A stretch of DNA of 64,000 nucleotides from Sepioteuthis lessoniana (GCA_963585895.1 OY757911.1:89443293-89507292), one strand, 5' to 3'; positions 1 to 11,380 are shown, numbered from the stretch's first letter. The notes: generated from the sequence alone by a model not told the origin. A program made the numbers and translations.

Positions 1-116
1 GAGGAAAGTGGACATGTGTTTATGGAATAATAAAGAAAAAAATAAAAGGAAAGAAATAAAAGTATCAATAGAAAAAAAATGTGTGAGAAAAAGAAAGAAA
101 TATAAGTGTAAATACA

Positions 117-117
<1 letters not shown>

Positions 118-169
<52 letters not shown>
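118..169. repeat. (AT)n microsatellite
   Basis: About 25 uninterrupted AT units immediately upstream of a family A SINE. Open frames across it are simple-sequence artefacts. Confidence 0.95.
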
Positions 170-171
<2 letters not shown>

Positions 172-464
172 GGAGGCACGTCATATAATGGTTTTTATCA
201 TAGGAAATAGACACAGTAATCCAAGTTCAAATCCTGAATAAGGCTGTTTGCATTTCACATAGTGCTAATACCCTTGAGAAAGGTATGCATCCTACTATTC
301 TCCCTTCAGTTATGGGTAAATAGTAGGGAAGACTGAGCTCTTTAATCTTGGTATTGCAACTGGTTTAGGAAAAAGAAAACTTTGTATTCAAGCCTGTTAA
401 ATTTCACTTTAAAATTGACCTTGTGCCACATCCTGCTCTTGTGGAGGGATTTGGTAAATACATA
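170..464 (+). mobile_element. SINE family A, diverged copy
   Basis: Diverged full-length copy of the tRNA-headed SINE seen best at 56626-56920. The A-box-like stretch (ATAATGGTTTTTATCATAGG) and the B-box-like stretch (AAGTTCAAATCCTG) are still readable. They are followed by the family's body (CATTTCACATAGTGCTAATA, GGGTAAATAGTAGGG) and its GGTAAATACAT end. Confidence 0.8.
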
Positions 465-469
465 TAATT

Positions 470-1167
470 GTAAATACAGTGAAGGAAAGAGTTACCTGTC
501 AAAAAAAAATGGAATGAAGGAAGTAAAAGAATGAAGAGTGATAAAATAGCATAAAATAGACATTAAAACTAATGCAAACTATCATTTCAATCAAAAAAAA
601 AGAGAGAGAAGGGAAGATGTTAAGGTTCAAAACTATCAGTAGTTTCTAAAAGTCTGTAATATAATAAAATTATTTAAATAATATCAGATGAAAAGTTCTG
701 TTGATATTTTTAATTGATATCCTATCAGAACTCTTTACAAAACCCGACCTAATTTTAAACAAATAAAAGATGTTTCTGAATATTCATTGTTCAATTTTGT
801 ACTTCTCCAAAAACTTTACCCCTCACTTGTGTCAAATGCTTTTGAGTATGCTGCTGTTCTAAAATGACATTTGCAATAGCTCCAAGACTATTGTTGGGTT
901 TGAGAACAAATGAATCTCCTGGTCACCTGCCAAATCTATCCTTTTAGAAAAAAAAATCAACCTTTCTAATATATACATGACTCTTGAATGCAGCATATGT
1001 TATTCTGATTTGTCAGCTGTGAAAAAAGAGACAAATATTTGTGTGATATTTTGAATTTTGAGTTGAAAATGTCACAAAAAATGTGAAAAAAACATTTTGT
1101 CAATACCATTCGGTTTCCTCACGAGTAGTATTAGCTGCAAAGCATTCATTTTATTATGGGATGCTCT
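470..1167. other. AT-rich DNA, nothing recognised
   Basis: Short A and T runs and a few purine tracts only. I see no splice-flanked open frame, transposase motif or family A-F repeat. Confidence 0.5.
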
Positions 1168-1321
1168 TTTTGTGTGATATATTTGATTATAATTAAGGGG
1201 ACTTGCTCAACATATTTTTCCATAGCTTTTAATTACAAATTTCTGAAAAAATATACTAAAAATGAATTGATAATTACTCAAAGTAGAATCTATTGCTGTA
1301 GAATTTGGTTACAGAATTTTG
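1168..1321 (+). repeat. Direct repeat, left copy
   Basis: About 155 bp resembling 1663-1828 in the same orientation. Shared landmarks are TTTTGTGTGA, a run reading AGACTTG or GGACTTG, GCTTTTAAT, AATTGATAATT, AGAATCTAT and GAATTTGGT followed by ACAGAATTTTGA. The copies are clearly diverged, and a C2 repeat lies between them. Confidence 0.7.
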
Positions 1322-1645
1322 ATTGATTGATTTTAATGACATATCAACCTGTCTAAGTTTATTTTATGCCAAGTAGTTAAGGAATCACATTTATTGTACA
1401 TTCATCTTTACTTTTTTTGTGTTGTTGTTTCTTAGGTTTTTTTCTACATGCAGTGCTATCAAATATAAATAATTTTTAAGCATATTTATCTGACCCATAG
1501 ATAGGACCCTAACAGGTACAACTACTCCAGGACCTGTGAGTAATAACACTCCCCATATCTCCAGAACTATACACAGGACACTCTTTTATATTGGGTGGGG
1601 AGGTCTTACCCCTCTACAGGAGTTAGTCAGCATATTCTAAGCCTC
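1322..1645 (-). mobile_element. Repeat family C2, minus strand
   Basis: Reads backwards from the (AATC)n tail (plus-strand GATTGATTGA at 1322) to the head block around 1600-1645 (GGTCTTACCCCTCTACAGGA). Tandem middle modules seen in longer copies are nearly absent. It sits between two diverged direct repeats. Confidence 0.75.
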
Positions 1646-1662
1646 ACCAACAAGGTGAATCT

Positions 1663-1828
1663 TTTTGTGTGACATAGATGCATGAATATATATTATAATC
1701 AAGGAGACTTGTACAAAATTTATTTTTCCTGGCTTTTAATAACAAATTTTTCACAAAATGTAGTAAAATAATTGATAATTTCTAATAATAGAATCTATAG
1801 CTGTGGAATTTGGTAACAGAATTTTGAG
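1663..1828 (+). repeat. Direct repeat, right copy
   Basis: Partner of 1168-1321. The pair could be an old tandem duplication later split by the C2 insertion, or two pieces of one larger unrecognised repeat. Confidence 0.7.
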
Positions 1829-2294
1829 AGCATTTAGTCAATTTCATTTTCTAATGTTCTACAGATTAGCCATTTCCTAACCTAAGGGAAGATGAACAAA
1901 ATAAAAAGATATGTATTAGATATGATAAGGGATCAAGAAATTAATATGGAGAAGAACAGAGAGAAAGAGAGATGGAGAAATAGGCACATGAAAAACAAAG
2001 AATAGCTTGCAAACATCTGACTGAAAAGTTACCTGCATTTTTCATTTACTGTATATACTTGCATATCATGTGACTTTCTGAGATTTTAAATTTAGCTTAA
2101 TCTTACAGGGTTGCACCATATTTGAGATACAAACTTTGTGCAAATTGTTGGCCTAAGCTAGGCCTAGGCAACAATTTCTATCAGCAAAATCAACAAATAG
2201 TCCCAGATTGTATCAGATGATACTCAGGTATATACAGTAAACACTTTACCTTGATCACTGTTCTCTTATTCAATAAAGAATAGAATGTTTAGAC

Positions 2295-2786
2295 CAGAGA
2301 TGGGGAACCTTTTCAGGTTTACAGGCCACATTGAAATTTATTATCTACTTATAAAGCTGCACTGGCTAAATTTTCAGTATCTTTTCAACAAGATTTAAAT
2401 TTTAAACTTAGACCAATTAATATTCTTTTATATTTTTTTTCTACCCTTTATCTGTCTACCACAGAGTGGAGAACCTTTATCTGTTTAAAGGATACACTGA
2501 AATTTATTGTCTACTACTAAGGCATCACTCAATAAATTTTTCATATGTTTACAACAAAATCTAACGTTTAAACTTTTACTTAATAATTTAGTTAGAATTC
2601 TATTAACATGTACAACTTAAAAGAAATGTGAGAAATTTTACTAGCCTTTTAATGACTTTTTTTAGATTGCTTTTTTTGAGAAAGCATTGGGATATCAGGT
2701 TCTAAAGTATAAGTTTGAAATTTTCATCAGGTTTTATGACAAGGACAAATTTGATACTTCTGAAGGCCACAGGTTCCCCACTTTTG
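2295..2786. mobile_element. hAT-type MITE with 8-bp TSD
   Basis: A 492-bp element with terminal inverted repeats CAGAGATGGGGAACCT and, reading in from the right end, CAAAAGTGGGGAACCT (13 of 16 bases match). It is flanked by perfect 8-bp duplications GTTTAGAC at 2287-2294 and 2787-2794. An 8-bp TSD and a CAG-type terminus ending in GGGGAACC are typical of hAT elements. No transposase is present. The left ~115 bp are repeated, diverged, at about 2461-2580 (CAGAGTGGAGAACC), so the left end was duplicated internally. Confidence 0.85.
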
Positions 2787-2799
2787 GTTTAGACAATGT

Positions 2800-3762
2800 A
2801 AAAGATTAAATTATCAAGTGATAATCTCAAATCTTCATCTGATTAAAAAAAAACAATGAATAGTCATTCATCTAAAGAAGATTTTTAAAATATCAGAATT
2901 TCCTATCAGATGAATGTAGTCCAGGCATCTTTCTCAAACATTTTACTTGGGTATATAATTATCAACTTTATTATTCCCTAACCAACTGCATGCAATTTGA
3001 CATTTTTTTCAGGGAGGTGATTCTACCTTGGCTCCCTTCAAAGTGTTCAACTTAGTAAGATTTTGTTTTTGTTTGTTAATACACTTCCATCTTCTCTTGC
3101 CCTTACACTCTTGATCATACACCATCTTGCATCAACACAGGCATTTTTTTTCTTTTCAGCACAACAAATTTTCTTCTTGAGCCACCAACTTGTTTCAACT
3201 TGTCTATCCACTTCTCTTTTGCTTAATTGCTTTCAACGACAACAACAACACTATAAAAACAATGCAATATACCAATTTAGAGCACTTACCTCTAACAACA
3301 ATATATATAGCCTGCAAATGTCTCCTAATAATTTAACAAAGTTAGACTTCAATAGATATTTATTAAATGAGATTTATTTATTGCTTTTGCACAAAAACTG
3401 GCTCAGTGCCATAAAGATCTGAGAAACCCATGGCATCATTAGAATGTACAAACAATGATTTGTAAAATAATTGAAATTTTTGAAATATCATTAAAATGCA
3501 TTAATGGTTCATGGATTGATTAACGTAGTTGCCTTTCTTGTTATTTATATCCCTTTTTTATCTTTTTTCTTTTTTTTAAGCACTTGAGTTTTCTTTCTCC
3601 AAAGTGAAATCTTAGTAATAAATACCACTAACCTCAGATTTAGTAACCTGTTGACTTAATCCTTTAATGGATTATCAAAAGTATTTTATTAATACAATGA
3701 TACATTAGGTTGCCCTTTACAAATTTGCAAATAAAGAAGAAAACTATTCTATAATTAGTATT
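2800..3762. other. AT-rich DNA, nothing recognised
   Basis: Contains T-rich stretches and an unremarkable open frame of 119 codons at 3063-3422 with low-complexity hydrophobic and serine-rich translation. No homology or splice context makes it credible as a gene. Confidence 0.5.
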
Positions 3763-3772
3763 AAGTGTTATA

Positions 3773-4039
3773 AAAGTAAGTAAAGTTGGCGACCATAGTT
3801 GAGGGTGACCCGAAGGTTCCCTTTTCAATAGCTACTACACCAAGGTGTAGGGGAGGGTACTACACCTTACCCAGGATTGCTCCACTTTGCCTTTGAAGTG
3901 TACCTTATAATACTGAGTGTTAAGCAAGGAGGCATCAAGTACCACTTTTTGAGTCTTTGGTATGACTCGACCTGGGAGTGAAACCAGGTCACTTGGGCCA
4001 TTGGCGAACACTTCAACCATTATGCCAATGTCCGGTATA
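3773..4039 (-). mobile_element. SINE family B with TSD
   Basis: A tRNA-headed SINE on the minus strand. The head at the right end carries a B box within an inverted GGTTTCACTCCCAGGTCGAG-like stretch. The body ends in a segment that reads GTTGGCGACCATAG on the plus strand. It is flanked by AAGTGTTATA at 3763-3772 and 4040-4049. The open frames across it on both strands are shadows of the repeat. Confidence 0.85.
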
Positions 4040-4090
4040 AAGTGTTATACAAAAATTAAGTGTTATACAAAGATAAATATACAAATGCAC

Positions 4091-4675
4091 ACAGCCCAGT
4101 CTGCTGGAGCTATAGAATACACCAACTGCAAACTCTGCAGAGAGGTAAGATACATCACCCCCCCCCCAACCCAAAGAGTGTCCTGGTATGACACTAAACC
4201 ATCTAACAGTGAGGCTCCAATCCTGAAGTTTTGGGGAATGAAGAGTACTCCTTTATTGCCATTACTCAATGGTCCTCTCTAATCCAGAGTGGTAGCATCT
4301 GTTAGCGTCCCAACAATGGGTTGAATGGAACTGTTTAATCATTTTCCTGGAAACCATTTAACCATAGCAGATTTAACTATTAGTGTTAGATAGCAATACT
4401 TGGATCCATTAAACTGTTTACAAATAAAACTATTTATGTTAAATAGCTATTCTTTAAACTGTTTAACTGTGTGCAAATAAACTATTGGTGTTGGCAATAC
4501 TTGAAACCATTTAACTGCGTGCAAACAAATAAGCCCAGGCTCATGTAAAAATTTATTACCAACAAACTATTTGGTTACAAATCATATATATTTTATATAT
4601 ATGTAAATAAACAGGATTTGGCATTAGATATCCTACAAGGGTTGACATGCTGTAAAACATTGTAAAACATAACTA
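4091..4675 (+). mobile_element. Repeat family C1, near full length
   Basis: Head 4091-4320 (CCCAGTCTGCTGG, TAGAATACACCAACTGCA, TGACACTAAACCATCT, TCCAGAGTGGTAGCA). Middle 4320-4540 consists of loose ~60-bp modules built around AACTGTTTAA and GTGCAAACAAATAA. The tail has an ATATATATTTTATATATATG block, then GATTTGGCATTAGATATCC. A homopolymeric C run sits in the head. Confidence 0.85.
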
Positions 4676-4800
4676 ACCAATAAATACACTGGCTTGCTTC
4701 TTTTTTTTTTAACATAAAAATAATTTAAAAAAGAAAACTTTAAAAGATTATTATAGTAGATAGGTGTATCTTATAGTTTGTTCTTTTCCAAACATCATGA

Positions 4801-4992
4801 GTAGAGGTGTCCCTGTGTAATAGTGGCTTATGTGCAAGACTGTGACTTTGTAATAACTGTGTTCAAACTCAAGTCATGCTATTATGTTCACTTTCAAACG
4901 AATACCCTTTTGAAATATGTGAACACCCTTATCTCCCACTGCCACCAGCTATGGTTTAAATAGTTCTGTTCTTTTACAAGGATGGTTTTAAA
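4801..4992 (+). mobile_element. SINE family E, diverged copy
   Basis: Matches the family E copies at 15478 and 43178: head GTGTAATAGTGGCTTATGTG, then TTCAAACTCAAGTCATGC, body TATCTCCCACTG and AGCTATGGTTTAAATAG, and GGATGGTTTTAAATAACTCA near the end. Confidence 0.65.
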
Positions 4993-4999
4993 TAACTCA

Positions 5000-5810
5000 T
5001 GAAGGTGGATTTATCTTTAAACAAAGAAGAAAAAGAACAGGATTTTATTTCAATCTGGTAGAAAATGAGTATATTTTTGGATTTAAAAAATTTGAATAAA
5101 TAAAAAGAAAATAATGAAAATAGTTTTATATCTCCTATATAGCATACTCTTAATTTATAAAACAAAAATACATATGCTCAAAAATGAAATGTTTGGAAGA
5201 AAAAAATGATCTGGTAAAGTGTTAAATTCTATGACTCAGTTTATATCCTTCCATATGTACAAGCCTGCAATTTTGTTTTTAGTAAACTTAATATTAGAAT
5301 TTTTTATTATAATTTTTGTAACAATATCTCTGAGTAAGATACTGAATACTGACAGGTTTGCATAATATCATGTTATTGATTACTAATGGATAAACCATTT
5401 CTGTTAAAAATCCCCAGGAAAATAAAGAAATAAGGCATCCACACATACAAGTTAAGGAAAGAAAAATGGAATGAAATATGGTGAATATCAATTTCTGATA
5501 GATTGTTTGAAGAAATAGTTGATGAAAATGGAATATTTTGAAAAATGTCTTTTAGCTTTACCTGGAGCATGTAATATGTGAGTTAAAAGAATTGAACATT
5601 TGTGGCCATAAACATAATGTATTAGTCATATTTTTTTACTTAAAGCATATATATATATATTTGATTCATGGAATTTAGACTGCGACCCCAGAGTTTCATG
5701 GAGTTTTTATTATAATAGCTCTATCCTAGATATTGAGCACTCTCCATATTATATATTATATTGCACTTGGTTCGACACAAACCAACAAAGTGATTTAGTG
5801 ACAACCAACA
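5000..5810. other. AT-rich DNA, nothing recognised
   Basis: No coding or repeat-family signal beyond short A/T runs and a small TA tract near 5648-5661. Confidence 0.5.
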
Positions 5811-5813
5811 CTG

Positions 5814-5817
<4 letters not shown>

Positions 5818-5864
<47 letters not shown>
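5818..5864. repeat. (AT)n microsatellite
   Basis: About 23 AT units directly abutting the hairpin at 5875. Confidence 0.95.
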
Positions 5865-5869
<5 letters not shown>

Positions 5870-5874
5870 TTGGA

Positions 5875-6000
5875 ATAAGAAAAAAGACAATATGTAAAAT
5901 TAAACTGACATCTTTTTCTATAAGGATAGCTTCATCAGAGAAAAGCTATCCTAATAAAACATATCAATTTAATTTTCCATATTGTCTTCCTTTTCTCATA
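5875..6000. repeat. Long hairpin (snap-back repeat)
   Basis: Two ~57-bp arms are near-complementary. The left arm contains AGACAATATGTAAAATTAAA and ends AAGGATAGCT. The right arm begins AGCTATCCT and ends in a stretch complementary to the left start (CCATATTGTCTTCC). The loop is about 12 bases. No transposase is present. It could be a very small MITE-like element next to the AT array. Confidence 0.75.
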
Positions 6001-6356
6001 AATATTGGCCATCTATAGAGAACAGACAGACAAATTTTCCCCTAATATTAATAAATATTTCATTAAATTTGAAGAAACTATATGATCTTGAAGAATCCAA
6101 TCATAATCAAATACAAAGTTTTTTCTCAGAAACAGGAATAGCCAACTCTAAAATCTTTAAACTGACCAATTTTTGGCACTAATGAGTCTTAAGTTGTTTA
6201 TTATAATGGAATTGTTAATTGGAATATGCATCTTTGTATGCGTTTACATTTTACAGCCCAAGTGCCTCAGCTTTGAAGACCATAAAAGCACATACCATTT
6301 TACAAAGCTAATACTTTGATTTTGCAATCTAATAAGTAAATTAAGCACCATAAAAT

Positions 6357-6473
6357 TTGTGTGTGTGTGTGTGTGTGTGTGTGTACAAGTGTATGTGTGT
6401 GTTCATGTATATGTGTATAGTGAGAGAGAATATATATATATATACACGTGTGTATATGTGTGTGTGTGTATCC

Positions 6474-6514
<41 letters not shown>

Positions 6515-6532
6515 TATCTGTGTATGTGTGTG
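6357..6532. repeat. Compound (GT)n / (AT)n microsatellite
   Basis: A GT run, then mixed GTAT, a TA array and a second GT stretch. All predicted peptides here ([12 protein letters not shown]) are simple-sequence artefacts. Confidence 0.95.
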
Positions 6533-6539
6533 TCTAGCA

Positions 6540-7138
6540 AAGAATACAAAAATATCTGTTTACTACCTTAGTATAAGGATTTAGTATATTCATAATAATA
6601 TTCTGAATTAAACTTATAACAGTGTATATCTAAAATAACATTTGCTTCAACAAGCCTAAGTCAAGCACATGACATCCTAAAGTACTAAAAAGCACTTAGT
6701 CAAAAATATTAGGAAATCATTGATATGCCCTTGTGAGAACAATGCAATAGGAAAGTGTCAGGAACAGATTGTTGATGCTAATGTCTATAATATTCTTATT
6801 TTTTTATCAAGTTTTACTTAGTCTGACACAGGTCTTAGCTTACTTACACTAACTTCTATTGCTAAGCAGTTACCCATTTAAGAAATAAACAAGTTCATTA
6901 ATGCTTAACTTTGATGATCTAATGGGAACTGGTGCTTTCAGCATGACTTAACCATAAGTCCATGTTAATAATATTGTTCATGATTTTTGAGGAATTTGAT
7001 GTAATTGTGCATACAGCTATAATTTATATATATGTTAAGCTTAATCCATTTTTTTGCAAGTTTCATAGATAAGGAAAGTGAGTTTAATTCATATCTGAGT
7101 TTATTACAATTCAAAATACTATAAATAACATATTTATA

Positions 7139-7140
<2 letters not shown>
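6540..7140. other. AT-rich DNA, nothing recognised
   Basis: Ordinary AT-rich sequence with no supported feature. Confidence 0.5.
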
Positions 7141-7141
<1 letters not shown>

Positions 7142-7197
<56 letters not shown>

Positions 7198-7402
7198 ATA
7201 TGTGTGTGTGTGCATATGTATATATATATGTGTGTGTTTGTGTCTGAATTTGTGTATATATTTGTGTGTGTGTATATGTATGTTTGTGTGTGTGTGTGTG
7301 TGTACATATATATGCATGTTTGTGTCTGTATATTTGTGTATATATATGTGTGTTTGTGTCTGTATATGTGTGTGTGAGTATCTATCTATGTATATATATT
7401 CT

Positions 7403-7478
<76 letters not shown>
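7142..7478. repeat. Compound (AT)n/(GT)n microsatellite block
   Basis: AT array 7142-7194, then interspersed GTGTAT motifs, then another AT array about 7415-7477. The right array runs into CATCATCATCATGTCGCGCC, which resembles the inverted 3' terminus of the RTE element at 16975. A tiny RTE 3' end may therefore be present at about 7478-7500. Confidence 0.9.
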
Positions 7479-7479
<1 letters not shown>

Positions 7480-7574
7480 TCATCATCATGTCGCGCCGAT
7501 ATAATAATGCAAAACTTTGCAATGCATATTGGTATTTATATATGTATTCAGTATTGCTCACACCCCGAAGAATT

Positions 7575-7700
7575 AGTTATAAAAGTTCATTTTCTTCAAA
7601 ACTAAAGATGCCAAGGTATTATTTTAATGGAACATTTTATAATTGGTGTGTGTGTGATGTAAATCTACCAAATTTAGTATGTATATTCATTGGAATTAGA
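7575..7700 (+). repeat. Unclassified repeat family F
   Basis: Shares AAGTTCATTTTCTTCAAAAC, AAAGATGCCA and AATGGAACATT with the copies at 49785-49935, 54845-54909 and (inverted) 57232-57392. No terminal repeats or coding motif were seen. Confidence 0.5.
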
Positions 7701-7704
7701 GGAA

Positions 7705-9028
7705 CGTTTTAATCTAAAAAAATTTTTTCTTCATGAGGAAAGGAGGCTCTCTTATCAAAATGAAGTTTCTAATAATGAACAGTAATCAGCAGGAAGCCAT
7801 GTTGCTACAAATAACCATAGAAAGTTTAAATTTCCAAATTTTAAAAGAAAAAAATTACTAAACTATTTATTTTACTAAAATAATTATTCACATTTAATCA
7901 AACATTATTAATTATGTTAATTGGCAGTTCTTCAAGTTAAAGGTGTACAATACCTATATAGCCTTATTGCTTAGTCAAAAGTAACAGTCTAGACAAAAAC
8001 AAAATGTTGAAGCCAATAAATCACTTTAGTATCACTCACTTGGATTGAAAATTATTTCTCCATAAAACTGAAAATATTCGCAACAATATTAACTTAAGAT
8101 AATATTCGCAACAATATTAACTTAAGATAATATAAAAAATATAATTGGTATATTTCTTTTTCCAATGGATTTATCTTTTGTAATAATCTTAATCATTTGT
8201 ATCTATACATTGTAAATTTTTAATTGATAATAAAGATTTTAAAGTAGTCATTGTTTAGAAAAATGAAATGAATAGAAGGGATTTTTTGACATTCATCTAT
8301 TCTTGAGATGTCTGATTTTAAACATTCAATTACAGAATTATTTTACAATTATAACTAGCATCAATCTTAATCTTGACCTTACTTAGCACAGATGAGTACT
8401 TCAACTAGTTAATTATAAAAACACACTTTGGAAGAAGAAAACTTGGCTTTATTATCAATAGAAAGGCAGAAAAGATAATTGAATTACTTCTTTTAGAAAC
8501 AGAAGCTATTTTGGATTGTGACTTGACATATTTTAAGGTTAGATAATTGGTGGATAATAAAATAGTTACAAGTGTCTAGAAATAAAAAGTACCAATTAAT
8601 TCATTTAAAGTTAATCTGTGAGATACTTTGGTTTAAATTTGGATAATTTTTTAATGTCATATGTATAAGGCTTGTGTCAAATTCTTGGTAATAAAGTTTA
8701 TATTCATAATGGGTCACTTTAGGTCATTTTTGTAAAGATTTTTGGAAAAATGCCTTTTTTTATATGATGGGATTTACAAAAAATATGTAATTGAATTTTT
8801 GTATAAAGAGTTTCCTTACAAAATCTGTAAAAAAAAAAAAAAAAGTGGAAAAATCTTGTAATTTATTATATAACAAATCCGGAATATTCCCACACTTCCT
8901 TATAATAGATTGTATATCAGCCAACATTCATGCCATCATCTGATGAAGATATGAGATTTTTTTTATATATTTATTTTTTTTAATGCTGTAAGCCTTTTCT
9001 TTTTCATCAGGAGTCACTTATCTAGCAT
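7705..9028. other. AT-rich DNA with one short tandem duplication
   Basis: Nothing recognised apart from the 28-bp duplication at 8073-8128 and an A16-like run near 8828. Confidence 0.5.
8073..8128 (+). repeat. 28-bp tandem duplication
   Basis: Two exact copies, 8073-8100 and 8101-8128, beginning AATATTCGCAACAATATTAA. Confidence 0.95.
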
Positions 9029-9031
9029 TTA

Positions 9032-9649
9032 CTAGTGTGAGTCAAAAATTTTGCAATATTTTGGTAAAGTGAGGCACAGTTTAACAAACGACAATGAGAT
9101 ATTGAGCTTGCCTGATACTCTCCAAGTGCTACTCACAGGATTCGCTTCCATGAATATAAGCACAGCCTGGTAATCCAAAGTTTTAGGCTTGATTGTCAAG
9201 ATTCTTGCAACACAAGACACAAGCAACATTTTATCTGCTTACTGTACTACGATCAACTGCACCTTCATCTTTCATGCAAATATTTTTTATTGTTTACACA
9301 ATTTTATGGTCCATTTTGAACTTAGAAAGAATAAGTTCTTGAATTAGACTATGATGCATGTTCATCTGTGCAGCTTTTAAATTATACACGGAGGGAATCT
9401 AAATATTTTTTATTGTTTACACAATTTTATGGTCCATTTTGAACTTAGAAAGAATAAGTTCTTGAATTAGACTATGATGCATGTTCATCTGTGCAGCTTT
9501 TAAATTATACACGGAGGGAATCTATGCATGTGTCAGTATAATAACTACCATAATACTACCAACCACAGTTTGAATTGCTTTGGTCATGTGATATAAATAC
9601 TACAAACTATCACATACCAAAATATTGCAAAACTTTTGCCTCATCTAAG
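9032..9649 (-). mobile_element. Mariner-derived MITE with transposase N-terminus
   Basis: A 618-bp element bounded by inverted repeats. The left contains GTCAAAAATTTTGCAATATT and the right its near-complement around 9617-9645. TA dinucleotides sit at 9030-9031 and 9650-9651. The minus strand reads a mariner transposase N-terminal helix-turn-helix relic: RPKTLDYQAVL-like residues, then NPVSSTWRVSGKLNISLSFV, then a stretch ending CKIF inside the TIR. This matches the conserved NP-SSTR-VS--L-IS pattern of mariner (SETMAR-related) transposases. There is no catalytic DD(D/E) region, so the element is non-autonomous. It carries an internal 123-bp duplication. Confidence 0.75.
9278..9523 (+). repeat. 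123-bp exact tandem duplication inside mariner MITE
   Basis: Copy 1 is 9278-9400 and copy 2 is 9401-9523. I see no differences between the copies, so the duplication is recent relative to the decayed element containing it. Confidence 0.95.
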
Positions 9650-9654
9650 TATTT

Positions 9655-10670
9655 TTGTATCTTAATAATCCCTTCCAGTTATTTGCATATACTATCATTG
9701 TCACAATACTTTTATTGATAATATAACATAGTATGACATAATCTAATTATCCTCTCATATTAAGGCCTTCTTTTCATATAATGACAGATTCTTCTGCTTG
9801 CAATAATAGCTACATTAATGCTTTCATTTCATGTATTCATTAATAATATAATCACGTTTTATGATTGAAGCTGATTTTGTGTAATATGCAGTTGTTTCAA
9901 AGAATGCAGCTTTTTGGAATATTAGATTTATTTTGGATGGTGCCAAACTAAAAAGAAAAGTCTTTGAAAAAGTTGCTTCCATTGCCTGTCTACTGCTTAT
10001 TTCTGTCAAGAGTGGAATGTCTTTTTTTGGCTTGAATTCTAAACTTTTTGTGCCCAATTTGCTTCTTTTCTTTTTATGTGGAAGTAATACAAACCCTGTG
10101 TGTGAATTACTGTAAAAAAACAAAAACAAACAAAAAACAGTTCTTTGGGATGAGGAGTGATCTGTGAGCCATTGTTGAACATTTGTTTATTCAGACATTA
10201 TTTAAGGTTTTTAAGCTCCTTGAAACAGTCTCAACTATTCTATAAGAGTTCACCTATTCCAAGGACAGACAATTTCTAGCAATTGTATTTTTCATACAAT
10301 TATCAGAAACAATGGCATGTCCTGAAAAATATACTGAGTGAAGCAAAGAATACTGTTATGATCTTAGACAAGAATTAATCCTTTTTATTAATTTAACAAA
10401 CAAATAAGAAGTAGTAACATAAAATATTATCTTATCTATTTTAAACATATTTCACTGGAAGATATAAGTGTATTTAAATCAGGGTTCAAAAGGAATTATC
10501 AGGCAAAAATTTGTTACATATTCAGTTTGCTAAATTATCATCAATGTACAAGATGTATATATCAGTTCAATATCTACTTCAAGCAATTGCAGGTAGAATT
10601 AAAGATAATTAACAGTTATTAAAGATTAAATTAAATGCATTGCATGAACTTCAAAATATCAGTTGAATTT
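9655..10670. other. AT-rich DNA, nothing recognised
   Basis: Short opposing open frames near 9824-10129 have no recognisable content. No family repeat was seen. Confidence 0.5.
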
Positions 10671-10680
10671 TTTATAGTGT

Positions 10681-10965
10681 CCGTTGTGTAATGGTTATCA
10701 TCGTAGGAAATGGACATGGCGATACGAGTTCAAATCCTGGACAAGGCTGATTGCATTTCACATAGCACTAATACCCTTGGGAAAGGTATGAATCCAATTA
10801 TTCTCCCTCCAGCTATGGGTAAATAGTAGGGCAGACTAGGTTCTTCAGCCTTGGTGAGGCAACTAGTCTAGGAGAAGGAAAACTCTGAATTTAAACCTGT
10901 TAAACTCTGCTTAAAAATTGACTTTGTGTCATATCCTGCTCGAGTGGAGGGGTTGGTAAATATGG
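10681..10965 (+). mobile_element. SINE family A, full length with TSD
   Basis: The tRNA-like head has an A box (TGTAATGGTTATCATCGTAG) and a B box (GAGTTCAAATCCTGG), then the body and a GGTAAATATGG end. It is flanked by ATAGTGT at 10674-10680 and 10966-10972. It closely resembles the younger copy at 56626. Internal pol III promoter boxes are expected for this SINE type. Confidence 0.9.
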
Positions 10966-10979
10966 ATAGTGTTTGTATT

Positions 10980-11380
10980 TACGATTAATCTTCAAGCATA
11001 ACTTTCAAAAACAAAATTTAACAAATTCAAAATCATTTATATACTTGAATTTTGATAATTTTTATTTGCATTTTTAAATTATTTATAGTGATGTTATCCT
11101 TCAAGAATTATCATAACAAGTAATGAATTTAATTGAAACGGAATTAAAAAGATTTACTGCAGGCAAAAGTATTCAAAGATGCCATGCATATTGGCTCACT
11201 TTCTCTTTCATTAAATTTGCCACAGCTGAATGATCTATGTAATGGCTAACTGTAGTCTGTATCCAAATTTTCTCCCTATTTCATCAGGAAGAGTCAAATT
11301 TTATTGTACAAATAGATTCCTACAATTTAAATTTTACACATCAGTTAGACTTTTTCAAAAGTGAATGTCTGTTTACAAGT
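10980..11380. other. AT-rich DNA, nothing recognised
   Basis: No supported feature. Confidence 0.5.

Noticed and set aside
3063-3422. 119-codon open frame
   Set aside because: Low-information hydrophobic and serine-rich translation in AT-rich DNA, no splice context, no recognised domain.
6357-7712. Several open frames with [12 protein letters not shown] and THTHTH translations
   Set aside because: They are read-throughs of (GT)n, (AT)n and (CA)n microsatellites; similar frames at 34000-35180 were rejected for the same reason.
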